A DNA stretch of 64,000 bases from Eustoma russellianum. Its lineage: Eukaryota; Streptophyta; Magnoliopsida; Gentianales; Gentianaceae. The notes under the pieces were generated by a model that was given only the letters and a program-made list of their open reading frames with translations, had not been told where the DNA came from and did not search any database. The stretch's first letter is position 1, and each line of letters starts with the position of its first letter. Positions 33,101 through 45,100 of the stretch are shown piece by piece. Location: assembly GCA_036186865.1 (NCBI GenBank), contig AP025067.1, forward strand, positions 22,513,869 to 22,577,868, written 5' to 3'. Both the position numbers and the translations under genes were made by a program.

Positions 33101-33959
33101 AAATAGCTTAGTGCCAAAAAGTAAATCTTGCCAAAAGTCGTTTTGTGCCATCCTCAGGGGTCTCTTTACCGCAACTTAGAAGAATCGAGGCGGCCTTATG
33201 ATAACCTCCACCCCCTTGCCTATCCGTTATTTTGGGTTCGTATTTACATAAAGTCATAAATCGTATGAGTTATTGTGTGATTGAAACATTTTGACAGGTG
33301 CATAAATGGTTAGCAGAATAAATTGCTTATGCAATCGGGTAGGCAAGTTCTGATCCTTTATGTTTTGAGTTCTCTGCCCCAACATGTTATGGCGGCAACA
33401 AGACTACCTAAGTTAGTGATATATGAGCTGCTGCGGAAAATGGTGGATTTGTTCTATGGCGGGAGTGGGGCAATCGGCTAAACGTCATTGGGTTTCCTGG
33501 CAGAACAAAACATTGCCGCGAGAGGAGGGTGGATTGGGGGTTTGGGACTTGCCTGCGCTGTAGGATGCCTATTCTTTCCGGCTATGGTGGCGATACCATC
33601 AGCAGGATACTTTATGGAGTCAGTATATATGGCACAAATATGGTTGCCGGGATGATTACCGGCCACACCTTACAGATTCTGTCATGTGGCAGACTATTTG
33701 CTGCTTTTAGCAGATATATGCGTTGTATTGCACCGAGGGAGCGAATATGATCTGGTCATTGGCACCTTCTGTGATGTTATGCTAAGTTCTGCATATGATA
33801 TTTTTTGGGTGATTCGCCCACATTTATTCTCACATACTTATGTTTGGCATCATCGTCAGTGGCCATCAGCTTGTCTTATCCTCAGGGATTTATTTCATGG
33901 AGCCTTGTCAATCGATGATTATTTATGCATACTTATGTATATTATGCCTGCTCTATGTC

Positions 33960-34861
33960 CTTATGTCGTGTAGCATCTGTGACAATTGATCATATCTTTT
34001 TGAGTTGTCCAGCTATAGAGGATATCTGGAGGTATTTTGCAGATTTGTTGGATATGCCTCCACCCAGACTACGCTCCATTCATACTCATCTCATGTCTTA
34101 TGGTTCTCATCCAACTCCTCCACACTATGTAGAGTTTTTCAAGTTATCTTTTCTGGTAACATTGTCCTTAATATTTGGCGATCTTATATTGCTTTGATTT
34201 ACGATGATCGTTCATGGATTGCTATGGCGATGGTGGCGGCTATACGTGCAGATGTTTATGTTTGATGCTAGAGTATGGATGGGACTAAGCTGGCGGTCAA
34301 TATTCCGATGTTGTTTCAAGCTGGTCTTATACCTATTATGCATGCTCAGAGGGTGCAAGTAATGCGATGGTTGCTACCTCCCTTGGGCCGAATGAAGCTT
34401 AATACAGATGCAGCAATTGGATATACCAAAACAACAGGAGGGGCAATTCTTAAAACTTCACATCGTGTCAGTTGTGGTGTGCTATACCTTTGCCGGCCAT
34501 ATGTCCCGCCATTGGAAACTAAGGCCCAAGCGGCTTTCGTACATTTCATATATTTTTTACTACGACATCTTATGTTGATATTGCAGGCTGATTGTCTTGC
34601 TTTGGTGCAGACGATGGCTATGATTCCTCGGTCACACCATATGCCGCCTTTTGGAGATTGAGGGGTATCATTGATGCGGCACATATTGATGTTCTATGCA
34701 CCCCGAGAGAAATTAACAGTGTAGCATCTTTGGCCCAACAAAGCTTGGCTGATGATGCTTGCCACGTCTTCCATTTGGCATCTACATTGCCTTCTTTAGC
34801 TCGTGGATGTGTGAATACGAACATTTTCTTGGTCTTTACGTCATGTATAGATCTCGTTCGC
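33960..34861 (+). pseudogene. LINE a zf-RVT and RNase H region
   Basis: TIDHIFLSCPAIEDIWRYF is the end of the zinc-binding zf-RVT domain. After it, PPLGRMKLNTDAAIG ... ETKAQAA ... LQADCLALVQTM carries the D-E-D residues of RNase H, followed in a third frame by DVLCTPREINSVASLAQQSL. This is the plant L1 type with a terminal RNase H. Confidence 0.83.
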
Positions 34862-34973
34862 TAGTATTTTCATTTGCGTGTGTGCTCGTGTATTTTCAAT
34901 GGTCTTCCTCCGCCATAAGTGATGGATGCCAGTTTTTATAATCAAATTATGGGAAGGCACTGCCTCCTTTCAT

Positions 34974-34975
<2 letters not shown>

Positions 34976-35043
<68 letters not shown>

Positions 35044-35205
35044 CATATATATATATACACACACACATATGTATATATAATGTGTGTGTATGTATGCATG
35101 TATGTATGTATGTATACATATATATATAAATATTAATAAACTTCTATTCTTTGTCATATATATATATATGTATATATATGTATATATATATACATTTTTT
35201 TCAGC
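34976..35205. repeat. TA-rich microsatellite
   Basis: About 26 AT dinucleotides (34976-35028), then mixed ATAC/CACA/TATG repeats to about 35125 and a second TATATG run at 35155-35196. Open frames here (long Tyr-Ile runs) are artefacts of the repeat. Confidence 0.95.
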
Positions 35206-35262
35206 AATAAATATTTTATTATGCCTTACTTTTGGCGGAGGAAAACCATATTACAATGTTTG
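35206..35262 (-). mobile_element. LINE tail fragment, minus
   Basis: Only the last ~55 bp of a LINE: on minus, TTTTCCTCCGCCAAAAGTAA then AATAAAATATTTATTGCTG and a short A run into TA repeats. It matches the 3' ends of LINEs a, b and d. Confidence 0.7.
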
Positions 35263-35305
35263 TATATATATGTATGTATATATATATCTATATATATATT
35301 TTTTT
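35262..35305. repeat. TATATG microsatellite
   Basis: Simple TATATATG/ATCTATATAT repeat between the two minus-strand LINE tails. Confidence 0.9.
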
Positions 35306-35309
35306 ATTC

Positions 35310-36210
35310 AAAAGATATTTTATTAGCATAAACCCTCACTTATGGCGGAGGAAAACCTTATTACAGCAAATGAAAAGATGACGATAGTAGCAGTATATGA
35401 TTATCAACATCCATATTATATATGATATGCCGCATTAAAACCTTGCCAAGTAAAACCATCCTTGTGGATAAAACATTGGCGAAGGAAAAAGCGTACATGT
35501 TTATATAAATGGACTGTTGATATGCGCTACCGTGTAAAATGAAAGAATATAAAAACCGGAAATTACATAAACGTAACAAAACAAATAGCCATGTGAACAT
35601 CCACTCCTGATGATTGTCCCTTGCCCAGTCGGGAATCGCGTCAGTGGCCAGGAAATTAAGTGCGATCCGTGTCCCCGTCCATGCATAAAAGAAATGAATG
35701 GCTGAGTGAAGTAGAGGTACGAGACATAGTGAAATGTGTAAGGCGAATCGAATGAAGATCATACCAGGTCTGCCTGCACAAACTAATGTGCCGGCAGAGA
35801 TATAGAGGACACGCCAATCCATTTGGAAGACTTGCAATAGAAGGTAGCAGCATAGTTGTATCAACCATGACCTCTTCCCATCGGCATCGGGGATATAAAC
35901 AAACATGAAACGTGAGTGCATCAATGTCGAGAATATATGAAATACTGAGTTAAACAGATCAATAAACCATATACAAAGTGTGATAATGAATCGAATGAGG
36001 ATCATACCAGGTCTGCATGTCCCAACTAAGGTACAGGCAGAGACTGCGATAAATTGCCAATCCATGTGGAAGACTTGAAGGTTAAGGAACTCGCAAATTT
36101 GCGGAGGAGAGGTCTAACGCGATGGCACCACGAACGAGTGATGGCAGATTGTGCCGCGAGTAATACCGGGTGTGAGGAAACATCATCGCATGCTGTGCAA
36201 GATAAAGTGC
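35310..36210 (-). mobile_element. LINE d: inverted 3' end of an L1-type element
   Basis: On minus, ends TTTTCCTCCGCCATAAGTGA ... AATAAAATATC then TA repeats, the same tail as LINEs a and b. A 234-residue open frame (35361-36065) ends with MYAFSFANVLSTRMVLLGKVLMRHIIY in two pieces; the same peptide occurs in the 3' part of LINE b (39017-39110), so it is LINE 3' sequence. The frame holds a ~252-bp direct duplication (MDWQF...CRPGMILIRF and MDWRV...GRPGMIFIRF). Whether it ever coded is unclear. Confidence 0.75.
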
Positions 36211-36259
36211 AGCCATATATATATGTATATGTATATATATGTATATATGTATATATATG

Positions 36260-36291
<32 letters not shown>

Positions 36292-36328
36292 TGATATACA
36301 CACACACACACACACATACATATATTCG
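36211..36328. repeat. TATATG and CA microsatellite
   Basis: Mixed TATG/TA repeats then nine CA units (36299-36316). It separates LINE d (minus) from LINE b (plus). Confidence 0.95.
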
Positions 36329-37009
36329 AGTAAGTTGGCAATATCGGAAGCATATTATGAAGAAGTTTGGCTTTCATTCACGACTGATTCGAATCTTGAT
36401 CAACTACTTGAGTGCCACACGATGATCGATTCTTCTTAATGGTACGCAGACAGGTTTTTTCTAAGTAGGACGCGGAGTCAAGCAGGGTGATCCCTTATCT
36501 CCCTTACTTTTTATCCAATCATCTGAAGGGTTTTCTCGTGGATTGCAAGCTTTGATGCAGGCGGGAACACTCAAGGGATTTGCGCGGGTCAGGTACCGTG
36601 TGTTTCTCACTTGGGTTTCGCAGATGATTTATTGATATTCTTGAATGGCTCCACTCGTAATCTACACAGGTTTCATTCTTTTTTGGATGCATATCAACAA
36701 GTTTCAGGACAGCTAGTCAATTATCATAAGAGTCAAATTGTGGTTGGTCAAGGTGTTTCTGGATTGGCAGCTGCGTCTACATTGGGTATGCGTCTGACAT
36801 CCCTGCCCATTAAATATCTTGGTTCATTTCTGTATAAAGGTATAAACCGCTCCAGGTATTGTACATCATTACTGAGCCATTTTGACGATAAACTCACATC
36901 ATGGTCGATTAAATTACTGTTAATGGCTGGAAGACTCGTCTTACTAAAGCATGTATTGAGTTCTATGCCTTCACATATCATCGCCAGTTCAACTTTACCA
37001 AGAGTGTAA
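36329..37009 (+). pseudogene. LINE b reverse transcriptase
   Basis: GRGVKQGDPLSPLLF near 36470-36515, the catalytic FADD at 36617-36628, VSGQLVNYHKSQIVV, LPIKYLGSFLYKG and LTSWSIKLLLMAGRLVLLKHVL are the palm and thumb motifs of non-LTR RTs. The piece from 36611 to 37009 is 132 residues in one frame; upstream pieces are split by stops and frameshifts. Confidence 0.9.
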
Positions 37010-37324
37010 TCAATATTTTGCATCATAAAATGGTATCCTTTTTATGGAATCACGTCCATCATTGGCGGTCATGGCCATCATTGTGCCACGCCAAAAAGGC
37101 AGGAGGATTGGGATTGCGCAATTTTGGTGGATCTTCAAAAGGCTTACGATTGTCAGCTATGATGGAAATACTTCCAGACAAATACATTATGGGCAGATTT
37201 TTGTAAAACAAAATATGGAAATCAGGATGCAACATACTCTCATATATATGACTCTCCGGTATGGAAAAGATTATGTCGCATACACCCTTTTATGGAATGA
37301 AAGGTAACTAACACACAGGATGGC

Positions 37325-37684
37325 ATGCATTGGTTACCAGATTCTAACGGACAGTTCTCCTTGAAGTCGGCATACTCTCTTATTTCGGCATCGGCTAACA
37401 GTTTTGAGGAATCAAAGTACATTTGGTGGCCGCAATCTCAGCCTGCCCTTAGCATTTTTCTATGGAAACTATGGACATGTTCTCTGCCGCTGCTGGATAA
37501 TTTACGCAAGTGGCAAATGGTAAACCTGTCTCAATGTGTGTTTTGCCGCTCAAATTTGGATGAGCAAGATCACCTCTTTCTACACTGCCAGAGTATTCGG
37601 CCATCATGGACAGAAATCTCAATCCATTTTTCAGGGCCAATGCCTTGCAGTCGTACTATTAAAACTCATTTGATGCGATGGTGA
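37325..37684 (+). pseudogene. LINE b zf-RVT domain
   Basis: 119-residue frame: WLPDSNGQFSLKSAYSLIS, then WPQSQPALSIFLWKLWTCSLPLLDNLRKW and CVFCRSNLDEQDHLFLHCQSIRPSW. The CX2C ... HX4C ligands of the zinc-binding domain that follows LINE RTs are intact. Confidence 0.88.
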
Positions 37685-37959
37685 TGACTATCAAATAAAA
37701 CATCCATGGGTGGACAACTCCGCGCTATCGTGCCCTCAATAGTTAATTGGACAATTTGGAAAGAATATGGAGCAATACGTTTTGGGGAGGAACAATTTAA
37801 TTATCATCACCTATTTGATAAAGTTCGTTCTGCATTATACACTTGGTGCTCTGCGATGAATGGTAAGAAGTTTGCAACACCAATATCACATCTTGTTGCT
37901 TTGGCTTTTTCTCCTCCCCTATAGACAAAATGAATAAGGATCATTAGATGGGAGCTACC

Positions 37960-38400
37960 TCCTTCTGGCAGGATGAAGTTAAATGTAGATGCAGCAGTGG
38001 GTCGCTCGCAATCACCTGGGGGAGTCATTTTACGCAATGATCAGGTTCAAATGGTGTCGACTATATGTTTTGCCTTACCTAAGTTGAGTCCATTACGCGC
38101 AGAATTGATGACGTTGACTCTGGTCGTGATACACTATGCTAGATTCTGGGATAATATCATTGTTGAGACAGACTGCTATTCAATTCTCCAAACGCTGTCC
38201 AATACCCATACGGTAACGGGTCCGTTAGCAAGTGAGTTTGCTCATGCAAAGCATTTCTTGACACTCAATCAATCTACCTTGCAATATTTTCCACGTGAGG
38301 CCAACACAGCATAGCATGCGCTGGCACGCCATGGCTACTCTTGCGCTGGCCATCGTCATTTTAATACCCTACACAGTCTCCCTTGCAAGGTACGCGGGGC
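37960..38400 (+). pseudogene. LINE b RNase H
   Basis: RMKLNVDAAVGRSQSPGGVILRN ... LSPLRAELMTL ... IIVETDCYSILQTL ... QYFPREANTA, with the D, E, D catalytic residues. A stop then interrupts the usual ALARHG block, which continues in frame with HALARHGYSC. RNase H domains after RT are typical of plant L1 elements. Confidence 0.9.
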
Positions 38401-39235
38401 GCTATATATGGATGTTTCTCTGCCTTCTTTATGTCGCTGATTCATATCACCCCATGTCTCACATTGCTGTGTTGGCGAAATTAATTTGTTGTTGCGTGTG
38501 TGGCCTGACTACATAGGCAACGTTGGTGCGTTTCCTCACTTTTCTTTGGTGCTTATTATTGGTTTCACTTGTTGCATAGTCTTGCTTGAACTCACAGCTC
38601 TTATACTGTCGTGGGTTGCTATTTCTCATATACACTCCACACTCTGCGTCGTTCATAATCACTGAAAATGACCTATTGTTACATTTGCCTGAGGATCGGC
38701 AATCGAGTAAGCTGAGATGCCCCCAGCAATTAAAGTCGCCGCCTTGGTTCGTACGGAATCAAGGCGACCCGGGTACGTCCTACATTCTAACTACGTCAAT
38801 TGCGTTTGCTTCATATATGATTCTCACACATACCATTTGCACTATTCTTTGTGAGGTGAAATGTTTCAAATGCTTCAGAAGATTACATTCCAAAGATAAG
38901 AGGGGCACGTTTATTCGCCATTTCAGCCATGCGATGTCGGAAGCAACTGAAATTACATTTATCATCTTCGACAACTCTAGACATCTGGATAGTTTTGTAT
39001 TGGCTAACTGCTCCAATTGTATAAATATGTACGCTTTTTCCTTCCCAAGGTTTTATCCACAATGGTGGTTTTACTTGGCAAGGTTTTAATGCGGCACATC
39101 ATATACGATTGGAGATTAGCACTCATTAGCTCATTGCATTACTTATTTTGTATGATGACTTGTTGTACTATGGTATTCCTCCGCCATAAGCTAGGCTTTC
39201 AATAATACATATAAATTGTCTTTAAAAAAATGCAC
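38400..39235 (+). other. LINE b 3' region
   Basis: No conserved protein domain. The last part (39017-39205) matches the 234-residue frame of LINE d. It ends with the shared tail TCCTCCGCCATAAG, then an A7 run and TA repeats. Confidence 0.7.
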
Positions 39236-39319
39236 ATACATATGTATATATATATATAAAGGATATCTTTGGCGATATCTTTCATAGAGTTGAGTGTGCT
39301 GAGCGTCATGTTCTAGGAG

Positions 39320-40230
39320 CTGAGACTGCATATGATAAATCCCTATCAGATGATACCCGACAAGAATACTCCGCGGCGCATGCGGAGTTCAAACTTGCCT
39401 GCTCTCAGGAGATACAATTTTAGAAGCAAAAGGAAGGAGTTAAATGGTTGAAAAAGGTGAGGCAAATACGAAGTACTATCATGCGATTGTTTGCGATCGA
39501 TGGAGGCGTCAGTGCATCCATCGAATAGAGCGACTTGGCGACACTAGTTGCGAGTCACAACGTGACATTCAGCAGGTTGCTGTTGATTTATACTCCTAGA
39601 TGTTTATTTCTCAACCTATATGAGATGATTCCGAGTTTCTTGATTGTATCCCTCGGGTATTGTCAACAGCAAAAAATGACTCCTTGATCTCTATGCCATC
39701 CGAGGACGTCACGCGGTCTGGGCGTTAGACCCTCAGAGTGTAGCTGGTCCAGATGGCTTCAATGGATGTTTCTATAGATCTTGTTGGGAGGTCATCACCG
39801 AGATATTTATAAGGCTCTCTAAGAATTTTTCTTAGGGTTTCCTTTACTCAAGGCTATGGCTCATCCGATGATTGTGCTCTTTTTGAAGGGTCTTCGTAGC
39901 GATCTTTCAGTGATTAGAGCCCCATTGTCTTTTGCATGTTTATAACAAAGATCCACACACACATACTTGCATCTAAATTAAATTTAGTCCTTCTGAAAAT
40001 GACATCTTTGGAGCAAGCAGGCTTTCAAAAAGGAAAAGGCATTGCTGAAGAGATTTTACTTTGTAATGAGATGATTCATTGGCTTGATTGCACTCCCCTA
40101 TCCCCCAATTGTATTATAAAGCTTGATTTGGCTAATGCTTTTGTCCGTGTGAGCTGGCACTTCTTACATTGGTTCTATCACGATTTAGGTTTTCTGATTT
40201 CTTTATCACTCTTGTCCTTAATCATTTGAG
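39320..40230 (+). pseudogene. LINE c linker and N-terminal RT
   Basis: KEGVKWLKKGEANTKYYHAI and VAGPDGFNGCFYR are the conserved blocks before the RT. 39936-40229 has TSLEQAGFQKGKGIAEEIL, NCIIKLDLANAFVRVSWHFL, the RT palm with the first catalytic Asp (LDLANAF). Stops are frequent up to 39935. Confidence 0.88.
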
Positions 40231-40339
40231 CAGCACTTATTTCTCTATTTTAATTAATGGTGTGCCTAGTGGTTTTTTCAAGCCCACGCGTGGGGTAAAG
40301 TAAGGGGATCTCTTATCTCACCTTTTCCACTTGGGCAAA

Positions 40340-40710
40340 TTCCGTTATCTATTTCTCATTTGTCTTATGCAGATGATCTAATGATTTTCCTAGCAGCGAA
40401 TCATCGTAATCTCTGACGATTCAAGCAGTTTCTGACCACATATGAGCATGTTTTTGGGCAAGCAGTTAACTATCATAAGAGTAGTGTCGTCTTCTCTTCA
40501 TGTGCCCCTCCCACTCGTCGTCGAGAAATGATATCCATCTTGCTTATGCATCAATCTTCATTACCATTGAAATACTTGGGCTCTTGTTTGCACAAGGGTA
40601 TTTCTTGCACGACACATTGCACGGACCTTTTGACCTATATTGATGCTCGACTAGACAGTTGGCAACAAAAATTCTTGGGAGTTGCAGGCCGAATTACTTT
40701 CATCTGGTAA
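40340..40710 (+). pseudogene. LINE c RT catalytic and thumb part
   Basis: HLSYADDLMIFLAANHRNL has an intact YADD box at 40366-40377. QAVNYHKSSVVFSSC, LPLKYLGSCLHKGIS and LDSWQQKFLGVAGRITFIW follow. About 60 residues that normally lie between the QGD block and YADD are missing near 40310-40340. Confidence 0.88.
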
Positions 40711-41679
40711 GTTCTATATGCAATGCCGCTTCATATTATGGCTGTGCTCTTCTCTCTCGGGGAGTCATTTGATCAATTGAACAACGTTTCACAAGATTTG
40801 TTTAGGGTCTAGGTCGACATGATTGGATTTTTTGGCATAAGCTTTGTTTGCCCACATAGGAAGGGGGTCTCGGCATTCGTGATCTGAATGCCATACAGGA
40901 TGCCTCTGCATGCAAGGTGTGGCATTTGATTGCAGAAACTCTTTATGGAGTCGATATATGCATGCTCGTTATGGTAACCGTGTGGATTTCCATCCACGTA
41001 TATATGACTCAGCTGGTTGGAAACGTATTTGAGCGATTCATCCCTCTTGTTCCAAAGCCTCCACTATGCAATTTGCCGCTCCAGTATGGCCGACCCCTTC
41101 TGGAGCTTTTGCCTTGGGAGGTGCCTACTACTTGGGCCTTACATCTTGCCCGACTCTCATGTCGCATAGCATTGTCTGGTGTTAGACACAAAAGCCGACA
41201 ATTCTTTCTTTGACGGCTATATCACGGTGCACTTCCACTTTCACTTCCGCATAATTTGATGAAGTTCTCACAGATTTTGCCATCCTGTTGCCCATTCTGT
41301 TAGATGGCTAGTGCTTCGACGGCTCATCTTTTTTTCCTATGCCCTGAGGTCTGCATATTTGGTCTTATTTCTCTGCCTTTCTTGATGTCTCGCATTTCAG
41401 TGGCGGGAATCGGAGATCTTATTTGTTGTTGATCTGGTGTGCTGGTCCTTCATGTTTTTTGCGGGAGATGCATATGATATACCGAGGTGTGTTGCTGTGG
41501 AATGTTCAGAAGATGTATGACTCCATTGTATTTGACTCTTCCCTTTGGTCTCCACGTTTGGTTATTCGCTCTGTTCGAATAGATCTTTTGTATGGGCAAA
41601 TTTGTTGTCTGGCACTAAGGTTGCTAAGAATGCCCATAGCCTGATTCAGGCTGGTCTGTCTCCTCCGTTACGCACTCTG

Positions 41680-41905
41680 ATGCCTCAGATTATTCGGCGG
41701 TCCCCTCCTCTAGTAGGTCGGCTGAAGCTAAATACGGATGCTGCAGTTGGAAGACATATAGCCAGTGGAGTGCATTCTACTTGACTCGGCTAGATCATTT
41801 ACTCATGCAATTTCATTTCCCCTGTGAATTGATATGCTGTTGCGGGTGGAGGCTCAGGCTGCCTTGCTTGCCACTTTGTATTATCTCCCTCGATTTGGTC
41901 ATTTC
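41680..41905 (+). pseudogene. LINE c RNase H start, truncated
   Basis: PPLVGRLKLNTDAAVGRHIASG matches the first beta strand of the LINE RNase H. Decayed sequence continues to the LTR edge at 41905. Confidence 0.8.
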
Positions 41906-44582
41906 TGTAGGACCTGCAAGGCACCACTAGAAGGGGGGTTTGAATAGTGGATGCGGAAAATTTGGTTTTTAAAATGTTTTTGAAGCAAAAACCCAACTTC
42001 TGAAAACTGTTTCTGTTTTAAGGACCTAATTTGCAACGTTTGAAAAACTAGGTTACATGCCTTAAACAAATTCTGAAATTTGGAAAGATTTTAGTCTCAG
42101 ATGTTCTGAGTATCTTCTAAAAATTTTAGATCAAAATTCAACCTTTAACCTTTTGAAAAATCGTTGGTCAGATTGCGCAATCTGCCAGAAACGCTAGTCT
42201 GACTTGAAAATTTTATTCCGATTAAACCGTGGCTCCAAATGGTCTGAAAATTTGATGAAAAACCCCTTACTATGTGTGTTTAATTGGGTTGAAATAGTTT
42301 TGAAAAATTCTTTTGGAAAGTAAGTCAAATACGTTCAAAGTCTCAACCTTTGCAAGTCTAAAAAATCAGACTGCACTAGTCTCAGAACTATTAATGTTTG
42401 AATGACTTATACTTGTGCAAATGAGTTGAAACTTGCGCCAACTGAAACTTAAGAGGTGTGGCTATGTTTCTGCAAAGTTTGGTAATTTTTGAAATTCTTT
42501 TGATATTTTTACCAATGCAATAAAAATGATGCAAAGTGCTAGAAACTGAAAGTAAAATACTGAAAGTAATAACACTGAGAATTTTATACCAGTTCGGTTA
42601 ACACAACCTACTCCAGTCTTCGAGGACACCTTCCTCGGTTATCTCTAATCAGAAAATAACACCTTACCACAAAGGGTTGCTGGAGTTACACACCAACTCC
42701 AACCCTTTACAAACGATACAAGTAATCACACCTTTCACGAACACCACCACCGAACGAATGAAGGTTTGATCACACCTTGAACAACCTTTTACAGAAAATG
42801 AAATGTGTATGGTGGTCTATACAAAGCCTATTAAATATATTTGAATATAAGAACAATAGGCTTGAGAGAGAAGAAGAAAGAAATGTGGAAGAAGAAAGTA
42901 TAAGACACTTTTTGCACTTGAGAGAATATGAGAATTGGCTTGCTTTTGTTTGGCTCTCTTCTCTTCTTTTTAATCCATCTTGGCCGCCCCCTTAGGGATC
43001 TTTTCCATCTTGAGAATTTTCTTTTAAGTCCTCGGAAGAATGTCTTGTGTAAATGTGACATCAACTTGCTTACTTGGCACAACTTGATTGGATGAATGTC
43101 TTGGATTTGCTTACTTGGCACTTCATGATTGGTCCAATCTTGTCACCAATTAGTGTGCTGTAAAAATCTGAGATTAACTTGAAAAACATGTGCCAAAAAG
43201 AATTCAACACACTACCAAATAATCACCATTCAATCCCTTCAATTTTGGGATGCAAATTAAGGACAAATGAATAGAAAATTCGGCCACTATTCACATGTGC
43301 TGAAAATTTTCAGCATGTGTTGCATTTTTGAAATCTTTCCTTGTGTGTTGCCCTCTTCAAAGTCATCAATCATGTGTGTCTTATTTTTCACCAATTAAAG
43401 TGCCAAATAAGCTTCATCTAGGCTTCAACAAAGCTGAAAATGGTGTGTGAAATTCCTGCACATGTGCTGAATTTTCTTTTTAAACTTTGTCAAATAATGC
43501 ACAATATTCACACATATATGGTAAATAATAATCAGCCCTAATTTGAATTTTCTAGAACACTTTAATATGTATTGAATACGTAAACAGTGTCTAGATACAT
43601 GTTACATGTCATGCAAAAAACGTTCCATGTGTCGTGTTCGTAGAAAACCGAATTTTCGACTTTTGTTGATTACGCGATTTTTCTCCGATTAAATTCAAAA
43701 TTTTTGCACATGTTATATATATTATGTTACACATAATATACATAAACTAAACTTTAATATTCAGCACTCATGGCTGATTAAAGTGGCGCCTACATGTGCT
43801 TAAAAAGTGAATTTGAAATCTCCACAATTTGGCCTTAATTTGGGGTGATTTGTGTGTGCTAACATAGAATGATTTCATGGATGAATATAGCATGTAAGCC
43901 ACGAAATTTGTGGCCATTTTTGAAGTGTAGGGGCTGGCCATCTATATATGGCAAGTACGTGACACGTTGATGAAGTTTCAGTATTGACCCGATACGACAA
44001 TATTTGGTTTAGAACCTTGTAACGTGTCGTAATAATTTTGACATCACCATGACTTATATCATATGATATAAGACCTGAATATACTCATAAATATCAGGTA
44101 AATATAGTGGTGTGATGTTAACATACGTTCGTAAAATATATAACGTGTGGGTAGTACGTTGGAATATATGTGTATAGTGCCTTTTAGACAAAAATCTGAA
44201 TATATATAAAAATATATATATAAGGCGTGTAGACATAGGTAGGAGAGAACTTTCCATTCTTCAATTTGTTGCCTTTGTGCCTTCTCCAAATATATCACCA
44301 TTTAATGAACTACTTAGTTCATTTAACTAAGTACTTCACTTAGTGAACTAGTTTAGTTCATTAATGGTGGCACCTGAAAATAGTTCAAACACAACAAATG
44401 TTCACCATTTTATGTAAGCTTTAAAGCTTCATGGATCGTTAGTACGGCAACATTATATATGAACTATATAAGGCAGGTTTCATGCAAAAACGTGTCAAGT
44501 CATAAAATGTGTCATGCATTTCTTTAGTACATGTTATTTAAATCATGCATTTTGTAATTACTCAAACCCCTTTTTCTCAACA
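41906..44582 (-). repeat. Family B1 LTR, minus
   Basis: 2,677 bp, TGTAGGACC...TCTCAACA, followed on its right by a polypurine tract, so it is a 3' LTR. It is related to the plus-strand LTR at 28849. It carries one copy of the TGCTGAAAATTTTCAGCA palindrome (43294-43322) and the 20-bp palindrome at 44053-44072. The left edge is target DNA (LINE c). Confidence 0.92.
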
Positions 44583-45100
44583 ATCTCCCCCTTTTGATGA
44601 TTTACGAAATAACCTACGTTCATGATTTAAATTTTGTCGCTCTCCCTCCAATCATGCACAAATTCAAATTTTTAATTTTGAATTTTCTCCCCCTTGATTT
44701 GTGCAATCAATCTTTCTCTCTCCCCCTTAAATCAAGCATTCTCTCCCCTTTTATTTTGGTAAGACAATCAAAAGCGCATGTAAAGATGAAGATAGCAAAA
44801 AAAAATCATGCATTTCAAATAATATCAAAAATGCGTTCTTAAGGGTTATTTATTCAACCCTTTGAGAATGTCCCTTTTGGTACCCAAATTTGGGTGACCT
44901 TTCTAGGTCTTCCAAAAGGTGAGAAAGGTGATGAAAACGCAACATAATATACGTTAGAGGCAAATGTGTTTGGCCTTTGGCCGAGAATCCCATCATGCAT
45001 ATAGTATGATTTTCGTTTTTGATATGCATTTCGGTTTGTATGCACGGAGAATGATTTAGATGCATTTTTATGATATGAATGTTGCATATGCATCTTTGGC
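44583..45100 (-). mobile_element. B1 internal fragment: gag tail fused to the 3' end, pol deleted
   Basis: Right of the LTR come polypurine tracts (44583-44594 and near 44690, 44718, 44745). Then, with no RNase H, RT or integrase, comes the gag C-terminus (about 44860-45100): HKNASKSFSVHTNRNAYQKRK ... GRPRKVTQIWVPKGTFSKG and a stop. The same join is found in the fragment at 46948. The upstream end is fused to a second LTR fragment. Confidence 0.88.

Larger units (their letters stand above)
32690..34975 (+). mobile_element. LINE a: 5'-truncated L1-type ORF2 fragment
   Basis: Starts inside the RT (KAFDQVS at about 32708) and runs through RT, the zf-RVT region and RNase H to a 3' end before a TA microsatellite. 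5' truncation is normal for LINEs. It abuts the gag tail of the family B element, so it either inserted there or was joined by deletion. Many stops; dead. Confidence 0.87.
36329..39235 (+). mobile_element. LINE b: L1-type ORF2, 5'-truncated
   Basis: Best preserved LINE here. It begins at RVSWQYRKHIMKKFGFH in the RT and runs through FADD, thumb, zf-RVT, RNase H and a ~900-bp 3' region to TCCTCCGCCATAAGC (39177) and an A/TA tail. Several stops and frameshifts. It is similar to, but not a copy of, LINE a. Confidence 0.9.
39262..41905 (+). mobile_element. LINE c: L1-type ORF2 fragment cut by an LTR
   Basis: Covers the endonuclease-RT linker, RT, thumb, part of zf-RVT and the start of RNase H. 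It stops at the family B1 LTR that begins at 41906, so that element probably inserted into LINE c. The continuation of the RNase H should lie beyond the B1 complex. Confidence 0.87.

Noticed and set aside
34926..35157. Open frames on both strands rich in Tyr-Ile
   Set aside because: They are translations of a TA/TATG microsatellite.
36026..36439. Several overlapping frames of 64-123 residues
   Set aside because: Most of each is microsatellite; the remainder is LINE sequence in the wrong frame or orientation.
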